Positions 33,931 to 45,635 of a DNA stretch of 64,000 nucleotides are shown here, piece by piece (position 1 is the stretch's first letter; the number at the start of each line of letters is the position of its first letter). This DNA comes from Ascarosepion bandense (Eukaryota; Mollusca; Cephalopoda; Sepiida; Sepiidae). The position numbers and the translations under genes were made by a program. The stretch covers positions 1,336,001-1,400,000 of the forward strand of contig JBBBDQ010001454.1 in the NCBI GenBank assembly GCA_037127315.1, in the 5' to 3' direction. The notes under the pieces are model-generated. The model did no database searches. It saw only the letters and a program-made list of their open reading frames with translations, and had not been told where the DNA came from.

Positions 33931-34147
33931 TTTTTTTCGCAAATAGTTTTTTTTTTATCCTGAACTATCAACAACTTTTTTTACTGCCTGCAATACTAAC
34001 CCAAGGCATTAATCGAATACTCCTTCATTTGGGTAATTCCATGAAGAGTGCAACCTAAAACCTAACCAATAGATCTACCAAATGTAGCTCTACATTTGTC
34101 AGTAAAAATTACTGATAAATATGTTTTCCATGTATATGGTTGTCCAA

Positions 34148-34378
34148 CATCAGTCAAACAGTTAAGTGCTATACATGATACAAGCCAGACATTTTTCCGC
34201 AGTAGGTTGCCGTTACTTTCTACAGTAGACTGGTTACCAACCAAGTCTATAGAACACAATTTGTCCTGATTTTTAACACAAATAGGGAGGCAAGAGACGG
34301 GTTAATGCCTTTCCCAAGGGTATTTGTGCATAAGTGAATTTAGTGAATTCAAGTGGAATTTGGACTCGGCTCTCAATG
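34148..34378 (-). mobile_element. SINE-A, 3' part lost and internal deletion
   Basis: Reverse complement keeps GAGCCGAGTCCAAATTCCAC, CACTTATGCACAAATACCC, TTAACCCGTCTCTTGCC, the TAGACTTGGTTGGTAACC block, and part of the end with a deletion of the ATGATCGCCC segment. Confidence 0.75.
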
Positions 34379-34559
34379 GCTTGTTTGCTTTTGTCTTTAG
34401 TCAATATTCTTAATAATCTACATTTTCACCTGTTTGCATTCAAATTATCAGCTTCTTCAAATATGTCCTTGATGGTAAGAATAACTGCCATTCTTTCTTT
34501 ATGTGGCGTATTCCTTCAGAACATATGCAATCATCTTCCTGTTCCATGTAGCTCTCAAT

Positions 34560-34865
34560 ACCTTTTGTCCTGGTATTTTTCCCAAACACTGATCTGCCAT
34601 CTATTTTTTAAACCCATCTATTATGTCACGCGCTGTTGTCTCATGTCTCTATTTCCCTCTATCTGCCCTGTGAGTATCATATTCTTCAAGCCCTCCTCCT
34701 TCATTACGTTTCCCAGAAACTTCAGCTGTCTCTTATTGAGGTTAATTATGTTTCCTTTTTTTTTCCATTCTTTCCAAAACCTCGTCGTTGCTCACGCGTT
34801 CTGTCCATGGTATCCTCAGCATTCTTCTGTAGAACTACATTTCTGTTGCTTTTAGTCTTTCCTTT
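34560..34865 (-). pseudogene. RTE-like LINE fragment
   Basis: Minus-strand frames give FYRRMLRIPWTERVSNDEVL and ERMEKK, then a MRKEGGLEEYDTHR-like region in another frame. It matches 30780-30960 in the other copy. Confidence 0.65.
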
Positions 34866-35723
34866 GACATATAGGAAGACATATATCACGTAACAGTCTG
34901 GTATTTTAATTGCCATTACTTTTTCAATTTAACTTCCTAGCAGGTGTCATAGACGAGAAGTGGGATTGGCGAGCCGAATTTAAATTCTTGTCGTCGAAGG
35001 AAACATGAATCCAGCTCTTCTTTCCCTCAGCTGTTATCTATAGAGTAAAGCAAAGCTAGCTTTCTAACCTTTGCTAGCAGTTATTCTTGGAAAACGACTA
35101 ATCCAAATAAAAATCTATTACGTCTAGAAATAGTAGTTCCACCCGCTAAAAGCTATTTGCATCCAGTTTTAGAAGGAGAATCTTTCTAGCTAACCTTTAG
35201 ATAAGCATTTGAAAGAGTGTTCATAGAATGATGCTAGAGTAAAAATCTCTATATTAAAACGTCTTTATATACTGAAATTTCAGAGGATTTCGTGGAAACT
35301 TTTACATTAGTTGTCAAAATGGAAGAAAAATATTTTTTTCATTTCGGAAAAATAAAACGTTAAGCGAACGATTTTTTAAATGTCAGTTTGATTATTGCTC
35401 TCTTTCTTATAGATGTTATATTAAAAAAAAAATAAATTGAAAACCGTCAAAAATACATCGTATCCCACTGATATGAAAAACTAAAAATAAAATATTTAAA
35501 AGGATTCAAATAAAAAAAGCAAAGAAAAAAACTGAATAATTTCGATTTCATGGACCTTTTGTCACCGGAAGAAAATCCACTCCTTATGGAAAATTATAAA
35601 AAAAATTGTTTTCCCTTCGGTAATGATCACGCAACTCCATGAAGTTGAACTCAGAGGACTGATGAATATAATATAATGTATTTTTCTCCTTAGCCTATGA
35701 ACATGAATCATTAAAAAATAGCG
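34866..35723. other. No gene; a weak SINE-A-like patch at 34935-35100
   Basis: GGCGAGCCGAATTTAAATTC and CTCAGCTGTTATCTATAG resemble SINE-A pieces but the match is poor. The rest is AT-rich with no feature. Confidence 0.25.
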
Positions 35724-35754
35724 ATGTATGAATCTGAATTGTCTAAACCATCTC

Positions 35755-36160
35755 TCATTTACTTTATTTTAAATGCGTTCTCTCTCTCTCTTTATCTATC
35801 GCTTATTTTTTTCTCTTTCCCTCGTCTCTCTTCATTTTTTGCTCGAGTTTATTTTTTCATTTGTTTTTTTTTTCATTCTCTTTCTTTCGCTGTTTTCTCT
35901 CTATCCCTTACTATGTTTTTCTTTCCGACTTTTCTCTCGCTTTCTTATTCTTTCTCGTTTTGTTCTTTTGCCTCTTCCACTTCTTCTCTTTCACCTCATG
36001 ATATTCTCCCCCTCACTTCTTCGTTTCCGCTTCTATACTTTGTTTGTTTGTTTTATTTATCTCACTTTCAATCACATTACCTACTTTTCTTACCTATAAT
36101 ACGTCTCTTTTTTCTTAACTCTTTTCCTTCTCTCTCTCTCTCTCTCTCTCTTTTTTGTCA
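35755..36160. repeat. T/C-rich low-complexity tract
   Basis: Dominated by TCTC and CTTT runs, ending in a (TC)n stretch near 36130-36151. The 149-codon frame across it is low complexity and not considered a gene. Confidence 0.8.
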
Positions 36161-36229
36161 GAACACTTTTTAGGTATTTAAATTTCTGGCTCTGTTTAAT
36201 TTTAATAATCCCGACCTATAGTTAGCATT

Positions 36230-36474
36230 TTGGGCTTCTCTTTTTGCTGGTGATCATGTATTCAGTTTTCTTGAAGTTTGTTTAGTCCTTTCTTCTCGCT
36301 TTCCCTTGCTACTTTCTGTAGGAGGTCCTGTATTTTACTTTTCGTGTCTGCTATCAGCACAGCGTCATCTGTGTATCTTATTTCGAAAGAATGTTGGACA
36401 GGCTGAATAAAAATTAAATTTTTCAAGTCTGTCATATTTAACAAAACATGCTTAAAAGAAAGGTTGTTGCCCAA
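36230..36474 (-). pseudogene. RTE-like LINE reverse transcriptase core fragment
   Basis: Frame 36474-36262 contains FEIRYTDDAVLIADTKSKIQ and LLQKVARESEKKGL, the family's YxDD box region, with Thr in place of the usual Ala. It is cut off by the (ATCT)n array next to it. Confidence 0.75.
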
Positions 36475-36475
36475 A

Positions 36476-36476
<1 letters not shown>

Positions 36477-36530
<54 letters not shown>

Positions 36531-36531
36531 T
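36477..36531. repeat. (ATCT)n microsatellite
   Basis: About 14 tandem ATCT units at the edge of the RTE-like fragment. Confidence 0.95.
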
Positions 36532-36548
36532 CATTTGTAAACGAGTTT

Positions 36549-36708
36549 CAATACAAATATATTGTAAAACTTTTGAATATTTTTTCATTTGTAAACGAGC
36601 TATTACGCGGCCTAGGTTGGAAGACACCACATGGTAGAAACGTAGGTCGCAAAATAACTCGTTTACACATAAAAAAATATTCAACAGTTCTACAAAATAA
36701 TTGTATTG
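36549..36708. mobile_element. Near-palindromic foldback/MITE-like element, about 160 bp
   Basis: Arms 36549-36617 and 36641-36708 are imperfect inverted repeats. Outer parts pair CAATACAAATATATTGTA with TACAAAATAATTGTATTG and CATTTGTAAACGAG with CTCGTTTACACAT, leaving a 23-bp centre. CATTTGTAAACGAG is also repeated just outside the left arm (36532). No coding content. Confidence 0.65.
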
Positions 36709-37379
36709 AACACTTTTAATACGTGTACTAGTATAACTTTATTATGACCAAGAACTAAGTTGTTCAATAATTATATATATATATGGGAAACGTGTTTGTG
36801 TAGACATAGTTTTTTTTAAACAGGGTAATTAACATTAGAATGTGTTTTTAATAAAATATCTTTTTATCAATGTTTCATTAAAAACGAAAGACAAATTTTA
36901 GGGTTTTTTATTTAAATTTTCATGTATCCTTATAAGTTATATAAAAATTGTCCAAATATTTCATTTTCCCGAGCTTCTTCAGTAATACTCTTAGCCAGGA
37001 TAAATTTTATTTTAGGTGTAACTGAATATGTATAGTGTTTATATATGCGCATAGAGTCATGTGTGTGTTTTATATTCTGAACACAGTAAGTACATTACAC
37101 TGGTCAACCCGAAATTTGGTTATTTGATGAAAAATATCTTTCTAAGTTAATTTTGGTATGCTGAATATGAAAATCACATCCATCCCCCCCCCACGTCTCA
37201 TCAGGATTTTTTTATACGAACAAGACGTCATTTTGGCACTTTTCCCAATTATGCTTGCTTTGGCAATTGAATAATTAATTGTTGAATGACTCATTTTGTA
37301 ACAGAGAATGGTGAATTAGTTCTCTAGCATGCAAATGATTTCCATTACCCATATTAAATAGATTTCTTGACAGTAGCGA
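36709..37379. other. No gene recognised
   Basis: AT-rich. One Penelope-like CTGAAGA motif lies on the minus strand at 36970-36990. Confidence 0.35.
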
Positions 37380-38620
37380 CGAAGATCCTCAATAAGGTCC
37401 TATCAGTGACGATACTAGCCAAAATAAAATCAATGAAAATGATATTAAGGTTGATGAGTTTAATTCCGAGCCAAAAAAATTCGACTAAGATGAACTGACC
37501 GATTTGATCAGAAATTTAAATCAAACAAAGGACTCGGCAGAATTGCTACCATCTCGACTAAGGGAGAAGAATCTTTTAGCAAGAGATACTTGTTACCTTC
37601 TATAGAAACTGAAATTTTTGAATAAAGGTCTTGCATATTGCAATGACGTGGAGAAAGTTCTCAAACTTGGAGAGGAAAAGTACGATCTCACTTCATGACG
37701 ACTTTTCATTGACAGTCATAAGCGACGCTAAAATTTATCCTTTTTCAGAACACAAACTCTTATGAATCAATATCGATTGTACATTCCACATTCTTCAAGG
37801 AAAAACACAAGCCGATGAAATTGGTAGCAGATGAACTCAACTACTTGAGCCATAATTAGTCTATCCGTTTGGATTTGAAGATGGTCAACATTTTATTTGG
37901 CCAACAGTCCAGCTATAAGATTATCCATGTTTTCTATGGGACAGTCGTGTGAATGATCAACACTAGCAAAAAACTGTACGGCTTATTCGAGAGGCTTTGA
38001 CAGTGAGAGAGAAAAATCATGTATGTTCTGTACTCGTACTCAGAGAAAAAACTTATATTTCCCCTTTTCAAATAAAAATGGGATTGATGAAACAGTTTGT
38101 TAAAGCTCTTGATAAGGACGGTTATTGTTTCAAGTATATCTGTAAAGTGTTTCCAGGTTTGAGCACTGAATTTTTTTTAAGCAGGAGTTTCCATTGGTTC
38201 ATATGTCAGTAATCTTATTCTAGATGAAGACTTTGTATGTAGTATGACTTTGAATGAACTGAATGCTTGGAATTCATTTGTAACGGTTGTGACAAAATAT
38301 ATGGCTAATCACGAATCTGGTAACCACAAGGATCTTGTTAAAATATGCTGGAATACTTTGGTGCTAACATGAGCATCAAAATTCATTTCCTTTATAGACA
38401 TCTGGAAAGATTCCCGAAAACTGTGGGGATGTTAGCGATGAACAGGGTGAACGATTTCTCCATTTTTGATAGAAGAAAGGTACCAAGGGCGTTGGGATAA
38501 CATAATCATGGCAAACTACAGCTGGAACATAAAAAGGGGCACTGCACATCTGCATTCCCGGTAGAAAGAGGAAGTTTCTCCCAAATTTGTCAAGTTAATT
38601 AAATATACACAAATCTCTAC
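37380..38620 (+). pseudogene. Degraded copy of a widespread invertebrate hypothetical protein (probably transposon-borne)
   Basis: Broken frames recover, in order, LTDLIRNLNLTKDSAELL, LGEEKYDLTS, GLMKQFVKALDKDGYCFKYI, FPGLST and SDEQGERF, with a C-terminus near RKRKFLP. I recognise this as a protein family recurring in many invertebrate genomes, with a conserved SDEQGERF motif, often annotated as hypothetical. Its high copy number suggests a mobile element, but I cannot name the superfamily. At least ten frame breaks or stops make it dead. No terminal repeats were found. Confidence 0.55.
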
Positions 38621-39782
38621 TACGAACAGTTTGTTACATTTTACTAAACAAAATTCTGTTGTGATTTATAGAAAACATGATATACGAACTTAGTGCATCT
38701 TTTATCTGTTTTTGTATATTTTACCAACAAATCAACTGCTTTTCTTTGAAAACTTGACATTAAGAATAACATAAGAAAGCTTCCATAATACCTAAAAGTA
38801 TTTTCTCCATCATGAAAGCAATAGATTTAATAGATTTTATGAGTATTCCAGTTAAATGTTATTCTTAGATCCCAAGTGCGAAATTCGGCCAATGTGGTTA
38901 TATTTTGACAAATATAAAAATATGGTCACCGATAGACACAATTTCGGATGAGGCAAAATAAATGTTATATTTTGAATCGGCATAGCAAAGTTGATAAGTT
39001 TGACTGAAAATAATTCAATAAACATGAATATTTTCGGCAATCGAAAGATTTGCCTTTTTTCTTCAAAACTCATGGAAAAAATTGTTACAATCTTTTAATG
39101 CATCACTTCCAAATCCTTGCAGAATTATTCTGCAATGCCGATCGGGCCAGGATACAAGAAGATATAATCAATTACTCAAAGTTCGTATAAACAGTCAGGA
39201 ACATCTTTTTAGGGACGGATGAAGGAGATGCTTTTTAATTGTAGAAAGGTTAAAGGTTAGCTTGTTTGCTAACTTCAAGAAAGTAACATTCCTTCTTCTT
39301 AGACACCTATTTACTATCAACAATTTTGTGGACAGAATGGACTGCAGTCTGTCAAATAAGCTAGGTGACCTGTTATTACTTTCGTTCACTGAGTATGGAA
39401 ACACTTGATTCAGAACAACATCCAAGTTTCGATATATGTGAATGAGTACTTCAAACAGATGGATTTAAAAAGAACCGCTCGAAAGTTGAGTTGGGCAGCC
39501 ATTCACACATCGCAGGCAGAATGTATATTTCACTTCGGAACGAGAGCATGGAATCGCGCATTGACATTACCCGAGAGTAAAGGACAAAGCCAGAAGTTTT
39601 AAATATGGATGATTTAGATTCCATCTTCTAAAGTTATCAGCATACCCACTTTATTTTAATAGCGACACAATCAATAAAAAAAGATAATTTTAAAACGAGC
39701 TGGGCAGAGTGTCAAACTGTGCAAGCTGCTGGTTATCAGTGGCATATCCATTTCTGCATTTCCTTCACTTTACTAAATACTA
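38621..39782. other. No gene recognised
   Basis: Short frames at 38852-39073, 39195-39425 and 39405-39602 lack recognisable domains. Confidence 0.35.
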
Positions 39783-39848
39783 TTTGATATTCCCCAGATA
39801 TTCCTGATTTGATATTCCCCAGATATTCCTGATTTGATATTCCTGAGC
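39783..39848. repeat. 25-bp tandem repeat, about 2.6 copies
   Basis: TTTGATATTCCCCAGATATT plus CCTGA starts at 39783, 39808 and (partial) 39833. Confidence 0.9.
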
Positions 39849-40109
39849 GTCTCTGTGTTTGTTTTCGAGTGCTCTGAATTCATTACTTTCGAGTGATAAG
39901 GGGTGAACCCGATCTTATATTCATTTGTAGATTTAGATCTCCAGGTGTAATCTTTTGAAACTAACAATATTTTGAAGTCCGGTCTGTTCTGAAGCTGACT
40001 CTAAATTTTCGATGCCATTCACCGCAGAGTGCTGTTTAAACACATAGAATATAAAGGCATACAATGATTTTTCCGTCATCTTTGCTTCGATACGATAAAA
40101 AGAATTTTT

Positions 40110-41945
40110 TACAATCATTTCACCCCCAAGCAAGATAGAACTGCTACTGGTGCACAGGGGGTTACAAAAGAGGTGAGATCAGAAAGAGGAACAACTTACA
40201 GGGAAGTCAGAGAATGAGTAAGAACAGGATAAGAATACAGGTGTGAAGAGGGCTGCATGATAGTGGAGTGTAATTTAATGCACAAGAGGATGGTAGATTT
40301 AGATTTAGATAGATCTAGATGAGAAAAACTTCCTAGCTCTACAAAGGGAACTAACATGCCGGGCAGCATATTTAGATGGATTCAATGTAGTCATTCCACT
40401 TGAGGTCGGCTGATTGATTTACACTTAGTAGGCGCATTATTTTGCTTTCAAAGAGACTATACTGATTCATTCTGATGAGGGGGGTGCAGAAGCGGTTGCC
40501 CATGGTGGTTAAATGATAGCAACTCCGTCTTGGAAGCAATAATATTTACGACCCATTTCTTACCCCAGTCCACCACAAATTGGAATTCCTTTTCAAGCTC
40601 AGCAGCTAAATTTGCTTTGTCAGCATCGGCAGATTTCTTATCGAGGCGGGAGTAAATTGTTGTTGCGTCGGCATAGATGCCTACTTCGGGATCTGATTAC
40701 ATCAAGGAGATCGTTGATGATCAGAAAAAGCGTAGGACCTAGAATAGAGCCTTGAGGGACACCTGCGTTCGTATGATAGCATCTGGAAGCATGCCCATTC
40801 AATACTACCTTCATTACGCGATTTGAAAGGAAAGACTGGATTAGATCGCCTTGTTATACCATAACCGTGTAGCTTGCGTAGAAGGCCAGCATGCCAATAT
40901 GTGTTAAAAGCTTTGGGGATATCTAGTGCAATAGCTTGAGCATCGCCGTTCTTATCAAGGGCCTGGTATATATACTGTTATCGTCGTTAACATATCAGCA
41001 GTAGATTTGGTAAAGCGGAAACCATACTCTTTATCGAAGAAGAGGCCTTTGACTGTGAGATGTTGAACCACTTCAGCATTAATAATAGCCTCGAGCACTT
41101 AATCGAAAATCGGTAGAAAGCTGATAAGGCAATAACTGGAGGCATCTGAGGATTCTCCAGCGTTCTTAAATACAGGAACCACAGAGAATGACTTCCAGCA
41201 GGCAGGAAAGCAAGAAGCATAAGGACAGTAATTGTAGAACAGAGGAGAGTTCAGGGGTACATTTCTTCACGACAATGACTGGGATTCCGTCACCGCTCGC
41301 CTTATGGGGTCAAGCTTTGAAATTATGCTAGAGACTAGCGAGTGAGTAATGTGAACGTCACTAATTTGAGCCTCAGTTCTAGGTGGGAAATAGTGTGTGG
41401 ATACCACAGACGAATCAAATGTCGAGTTGGTGGGGAATCTGCGAGCAAAGCATTCAGTCTTGTCTGCTGAGTATGCGAGGACCTCAAATTCATTGATTAA
41501 AGTGTGTGGAGGGATTGAGTTCTTGCTGATATTTAACACATTTTTACAGAGCCGCCAGTAGTCTTTGAAACCAAACTTGCGAGATGCTATACGTTGTTTC
41601 ATTCTTTTAGCAAACAACAACTCAGCGTCATTAATTATCTTCTTGATACTGATTACGAACAAAGACAAAAAGGCGCCTATTATTGTCAGATGCGTGTCTC
41701 TGATAACGCCAGAAGAAGTGATTCCTGTGGGCAGTAGCAGTCGAATAATCAGGGGAGAATCATGGGGACAAATGGAGTTTAAGTCGTAACTTCCTGGCTG
41801 GGATGAAAGCATCGATGCCAGCTTTAAGCCATGAAGAGACCTCGGACTCACAGTCCTTAATGGGAAGACTAAAAACTTTATTCCAAGGGACGTCACTCAG
41901 GAAATTGCGGACCGATTCCTAGTCTGCTCTTTAGTATTAGACATT
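40110..41945 (-). pseudogene. Jockey/BS-like LINE with reverse transcriptase region and 3' end
   Basis: From 41945 downward: linker region (KDYWRLCKNVLNISKNSIPP; LVSSIISKLDPIRRA), RT text in several frames (SVVPVFKNAGESSDAS; ALDIPKAFN in place of ALDISKAFD; IYADATTIYSRLDKKSADAD). It then runs to ADLKWNDYIESI, and, after a deletion of the C-terminal region, the family 3' end near 40110-40170. The YADD catalytic box has lost a codon and reads YADATT. Non-functional. Confidence 0.85.
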
Positions 41946-42795
41946 CTGCTGGTCTGGGGTTCCTGGGAGGATGGGGGTGATACATAATAAGTATAAAGAT
42001 ATATTAAACACAAACTGATTAAAATTCAAAGGATTTTATATATATGTACATGAACAGAAAATAACAATGCGGAAAAAATAAAAACATAATCACGATCATA
42101 ATAATTGAAATGGGAAATATTTTTAGTTCTAACTTACATATACTTACAGTTTGTCTGTGTCATGCCTCATCAGATGATGGCACAGTAAAACCTCCTCTCC
42201 TTCGTAGCTCTAAGTAATAAATGTTCCTTTGTGGTTCTTCTGTCAACAACCTGCTATTTCTTAAATTCAACATGTTTTGTGAGTGTCAAATTCTCCAAAC
42301 TCTCTTTCCTTTATTTGTGCGCCAGAATGAAAGCACTATTGATAAACATCTGAACAAGTACACACACACATACACACACACATGTAATAGGGACGCTTCA
42401 TAAGAAACTTTCTTTTTTAATTATATTAGTTAACAACGTCAGAAGTGGATTTTGGTCCCCAAACGAAGTGCTTTTGTTCATCAATGATGAAAATGAATAA
42501 CTAATGATAATAGTAATATTATAACATTTGGCATTTTTTGACGGAGCTTTTCAGTTGAAATTTAGGAAATCTTTATCTTAACAAATTTTTTCGGAAAAAC
42601 CGTTTACTCAAGTTTAGTACCATTATCGCTCTTACCAGCACTGATGGGTTTTCCCAACTTTTTACTTGAAGTATTATGGAATGTTAACGTTTCTATTATG
42701 TCATTATTTTTCCTTCTATTTACATGTGCTATCCATTTTAGCTCTTGCTGCGGTTGGCAGTCCTCAAGTAATGCAGTTTTTGTTACTTGGTACAG
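41946..42795. other. No clear gene; weak RTE-like patch at 42215-42330 (minus)
   Basis: Minus-strand frames near 42330-42215 read NKGKRVWRI, HSQNM, resembling an eroded RTE-like fragment. A CTGATGAGGC motif (minus, about 42165-42176) resembles the Penelope-type motif. Otherwise featureless. Confidence 0.3.
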
Positions 42796-43102
42796 GTGTG
42801 CGTTGTGGTACAGTGGATATCAGCTCGGAACGAGAAACCGGGGAGCTGCGTTTGAATTCCAGTTGAATCCATTGTATTCACTTACGCACAAATACCCTTG
42901 GGAAAGGTATTAATCCGTCTTTTCCTTCCAGTTATGGGTTAAATAACAGGAGAGATTGGGTTCTATAGCCTTTGTCGGCAACCAGTCTACCGCAGAAAGT
43001 AATGGCAACCTACTGCGGGATAATATTCTTCCCAGTCAGTCATGTCTCTTTCGAGACATGATCGCCCAAGCGTGTATCACGTATGGCACTTAACTGACTG
43101 AC
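42796..43102 (+). mobile_element. SINE-A, full length
   Basis: Starts GTGTGCGTTGTGGTACAGTG and ends CACTTAACTGACTGAC. All internal blocks are intact. Among the least diverged copies here. Confidence 0.95.
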
Positions 43103-43379
43103 AGTTCTTCACTTATGGTTCTGTAGCGCCAATTCACAATGTTCAAAGAAGGATGACTTTTGCCAAGACCATATGATTATACTTGCTCAAAGGCTTTTTT
43201 TATTAAGAGCCGCTTGTATAGAGCTGACTGTTTAGATATTTTAACTGGATTTGACGCCATGCATGGCAGTCATATGAAAGTCGGGATCTGACGAGTCTAT
43301 TTAAGAATATGACCCGAGATTTTAGATTGGTGTTTCCATTTCGTAGCAATTTGCTGAGTAGGAGTTGTGGTTACTCTTT

Positions 43380-43500
43380 ATTGATTTCACAGTAAAAGGG
43401 TGGGGCCTTGTTGCTAGTCTAGTAGCTCGAGTAAAGCCGCGTATGGGAGGGCACCAAGGGGCTAAGCTCGTCGATGCAGAATCCGTGAAAGTATTTATAA
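43380..43500 (-). pseudogene. Jockey/BS-like LINE fragment
   Basis: On the minus strand the text gives the FYKYFHG, ELSPLVPSHTRLYSS and TRLATRPHPFTVKS region. Short fragment. Confidence 0.6.
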
Positions 43501-43534
43501 AAGTGAAAATAATTTAGTAAATCTCATATCATAT

Positions 43535-43690
43535 ATCTTTGTTAGACTCATAGAAGGAAATATAGGGGTTCCTAATATTTTTAACACAATAGCAAAGTAT
43601 ACTACTGAAGGCCTGTCCTTATAACATAAGTTTAATTGCTTTTTGTTTTCGTTTGCGTGCGTCACGGCTGATATTCAACAATAAAAGTAC
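43535..43690 (+). repeat. Dispersed repeat Z
   Basis: Shares TTTTTAACACAA.AGCAAAG, TGAAG.CCTGT and TTTTGTTTTCGTTTGCGTGC-like text with 45095-45240 in the same orientation. Unknown class. Confidence 0.6.
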
Positions 43691-43900
43691 ACAGGTGTCA
43701 TTTTTAAGAATGGGGAAACGTACCCATTCCACCCCATAAAAGTATTTCATCTTATATCAAAGCTGAAGTTTAAACTTTCTTTTGCTGATGTCATATTATC
43801 TTCCTTTCTTCTTAATTATTTTTTATGATTGATATTTAAAGTTATTGCGCAGAATACTTTAATGGATACAATCAAGGACTTACAAACACCTCTAGTGAAT

Positions 43901-43905
<5 letters not shown>

Positions 43906-43947
<42 letters not shown>

Positions 43948-43965
43948 GAATAGATAATGAACAGG

Positions 43966-44012
<47 letters not shown>

Positions 44013-44020
44013 GAAAGAAC

Positions 44021-44074
<54 letters not shown>

Positions 44075-44081
44075 GAACAGG

Positions 44082-44117
<36 letters not shown>

Positions 44118-44190
44118 TAAGAATAGATAGATAGATAGATAGATAAGAACAGGGATAGATAGATAGATAGATAGATAGATAATGAACAGG

Positions 44191-44236
<46 letters not shown>

Positions 44237-44243
44237 GAACAGG

Positions 44244-44292
<49 letters not shown>
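43906..44292. repeat. (GATA)n array with repeated AACAGGG-type interruptions
   Basis: About 390 bp of GATA units broken at intervals by GAACAGG or AGAATAG. The same AACAGGG interruption occurs in the array at 63550-63636. Confidence 0.95.
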
Positions 44293-44293
<1 letters not shown>

Positions 44294-44339
44294 TTATATA
44301 TGTTTATGCTCTTGCTCGTCTAAATAGCTAACTTTGAAA

Positions 44340-44602
44340 ACAGTAGCTACTCACCGCTATTTACGCATCGTTCTTCAGCTATTAAATGGACACTTTTGGC
44401 TACTGGCGTTAGTTTACATTGTGCATATATCACGCTAAAATCTGTCTACCTTCCCTGTGCGCCGATAGCTTAAATGTAGAATCTTCGACTGATGTAAAAT
44501 CGGTCAGTTTTCAATCGCGTCTGGAAGCAATCGGATGTATAGCCGTAATGAGCTGTGATACAGCGAAAAAGGACTGTCTGCAGATATATATATATATATA
44601 TA
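44340..44602 (+). mobile_element. SINE-B, near full length
   Basis: Head CAGTAGCTACTCACCGC, tRNA-like part with A box (TAGCTTAAATGTAGAAT) and B-box-like (AGTTTTCAATCGC), GAGCTGTGATACAGCG, and a (TA)n tail at 44583-44602. Confidence 0.8.
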
Positions 44603-45094
44603 CTATAGAAAAAAATTGATGATCACCATATATATTTAAGAATTAGATAATTCCATATTTTCGCTTTAATTTTGTATACTTCAGCTAGGATCCTGAAACT
44701 ATTTAACCGTTGAGTACCTGATCTCCAACTTTTTAGAGACAATTCAAAATCCGCTAATCTTAAGAATAGCATTATGCTAATCTTAAGCAAAGGAAGCTAT
44801 AATTTGAAGAAAACTTTATACGATAATGAGTCAATTTTGTTGTTGTTGTTATAATTATCATTATTATAAGTAATAGCAGTAGCAGTAGTAGCAGTACTTC
44901 CTTTGATGATTTCTATTGTGTACACACTTCCTTCTGGAAGCTACTTTCAAAAATGGTTGCATGGTTTCGCAGATCTAGCATAACTCATTCATAGTCAGGC
45001 TGTAAACTTTTTTTGTCCACTGTCGTATAGACAAATCTGTATCTACCTTAATTTCCGTGGAAATATAACAAAGACTTGAAGGAATGTCATATCA
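44603..45094. other. No gene recognised
   Basis: AT-rich. A short AGTAGCAGTAGTAGC run lies near 44876-44895. Confidence 0.4.
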
Positions 45095-45240
45095 ATTGTC
45101 TTTGTTTGACCTATGAAAGGAGACATTTTTTTTAACACAAGAGCAAAGTATACAATGTAAGACCTGTTCTAGTAATACGATTTAGTTGTTTGATTTTGTT
45201 TTCGTTTCGTTCAAGTGCGTCACGGTTGACATTTAGGTAA
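45095..45240 (+). repeat. Dispersed repeat Z, second copy
   Basis: Direct counterpart of 43535-43690. The two copies bracket the (GATA)n array and SINE-B. Confidence 0.6.
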
Positions 45241-45635
45241 ATTCTATTGATCTTTTGTAAAAATACAAAACAAAAATCATAAGCATTTTACATAGATAGA
45301 TTTTGTAATATGTGAGCTGTATTTTGAGTACAATATTTTGTATTTATTTAAGGAATAGACTACGAGGAACTCTTTCAAGGAGTCTATCGGAACCATTTCC
45401 TGTCAGTCAGACGGCTTAACTTCAACTGGAATTATTGATGTCCTCATGTGGCTGATTTTTCTGATTTCCACATGAGTATTATTGTGTTTTATTATTATTA
45501 TGTCATTTTTCATCATATTTCGATTTCTGCTTTGGTCTCACTACCAACCAAGTCTGCGGGGAGACCTAAGGCAGGTAGTGGCGTGTTGTTATGGCTCCAT
45601 TTCATGTTTTTCTATCTTCCCTATCATCCCCAGCA

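Noticed and set aside
35724..36173. 149-codon Ser/Phe/Leu-rich open frame
   Set aside because: Low-complexity T/C tract. It has signal-peptide-like hydrophobicity only because of T-rich codons.
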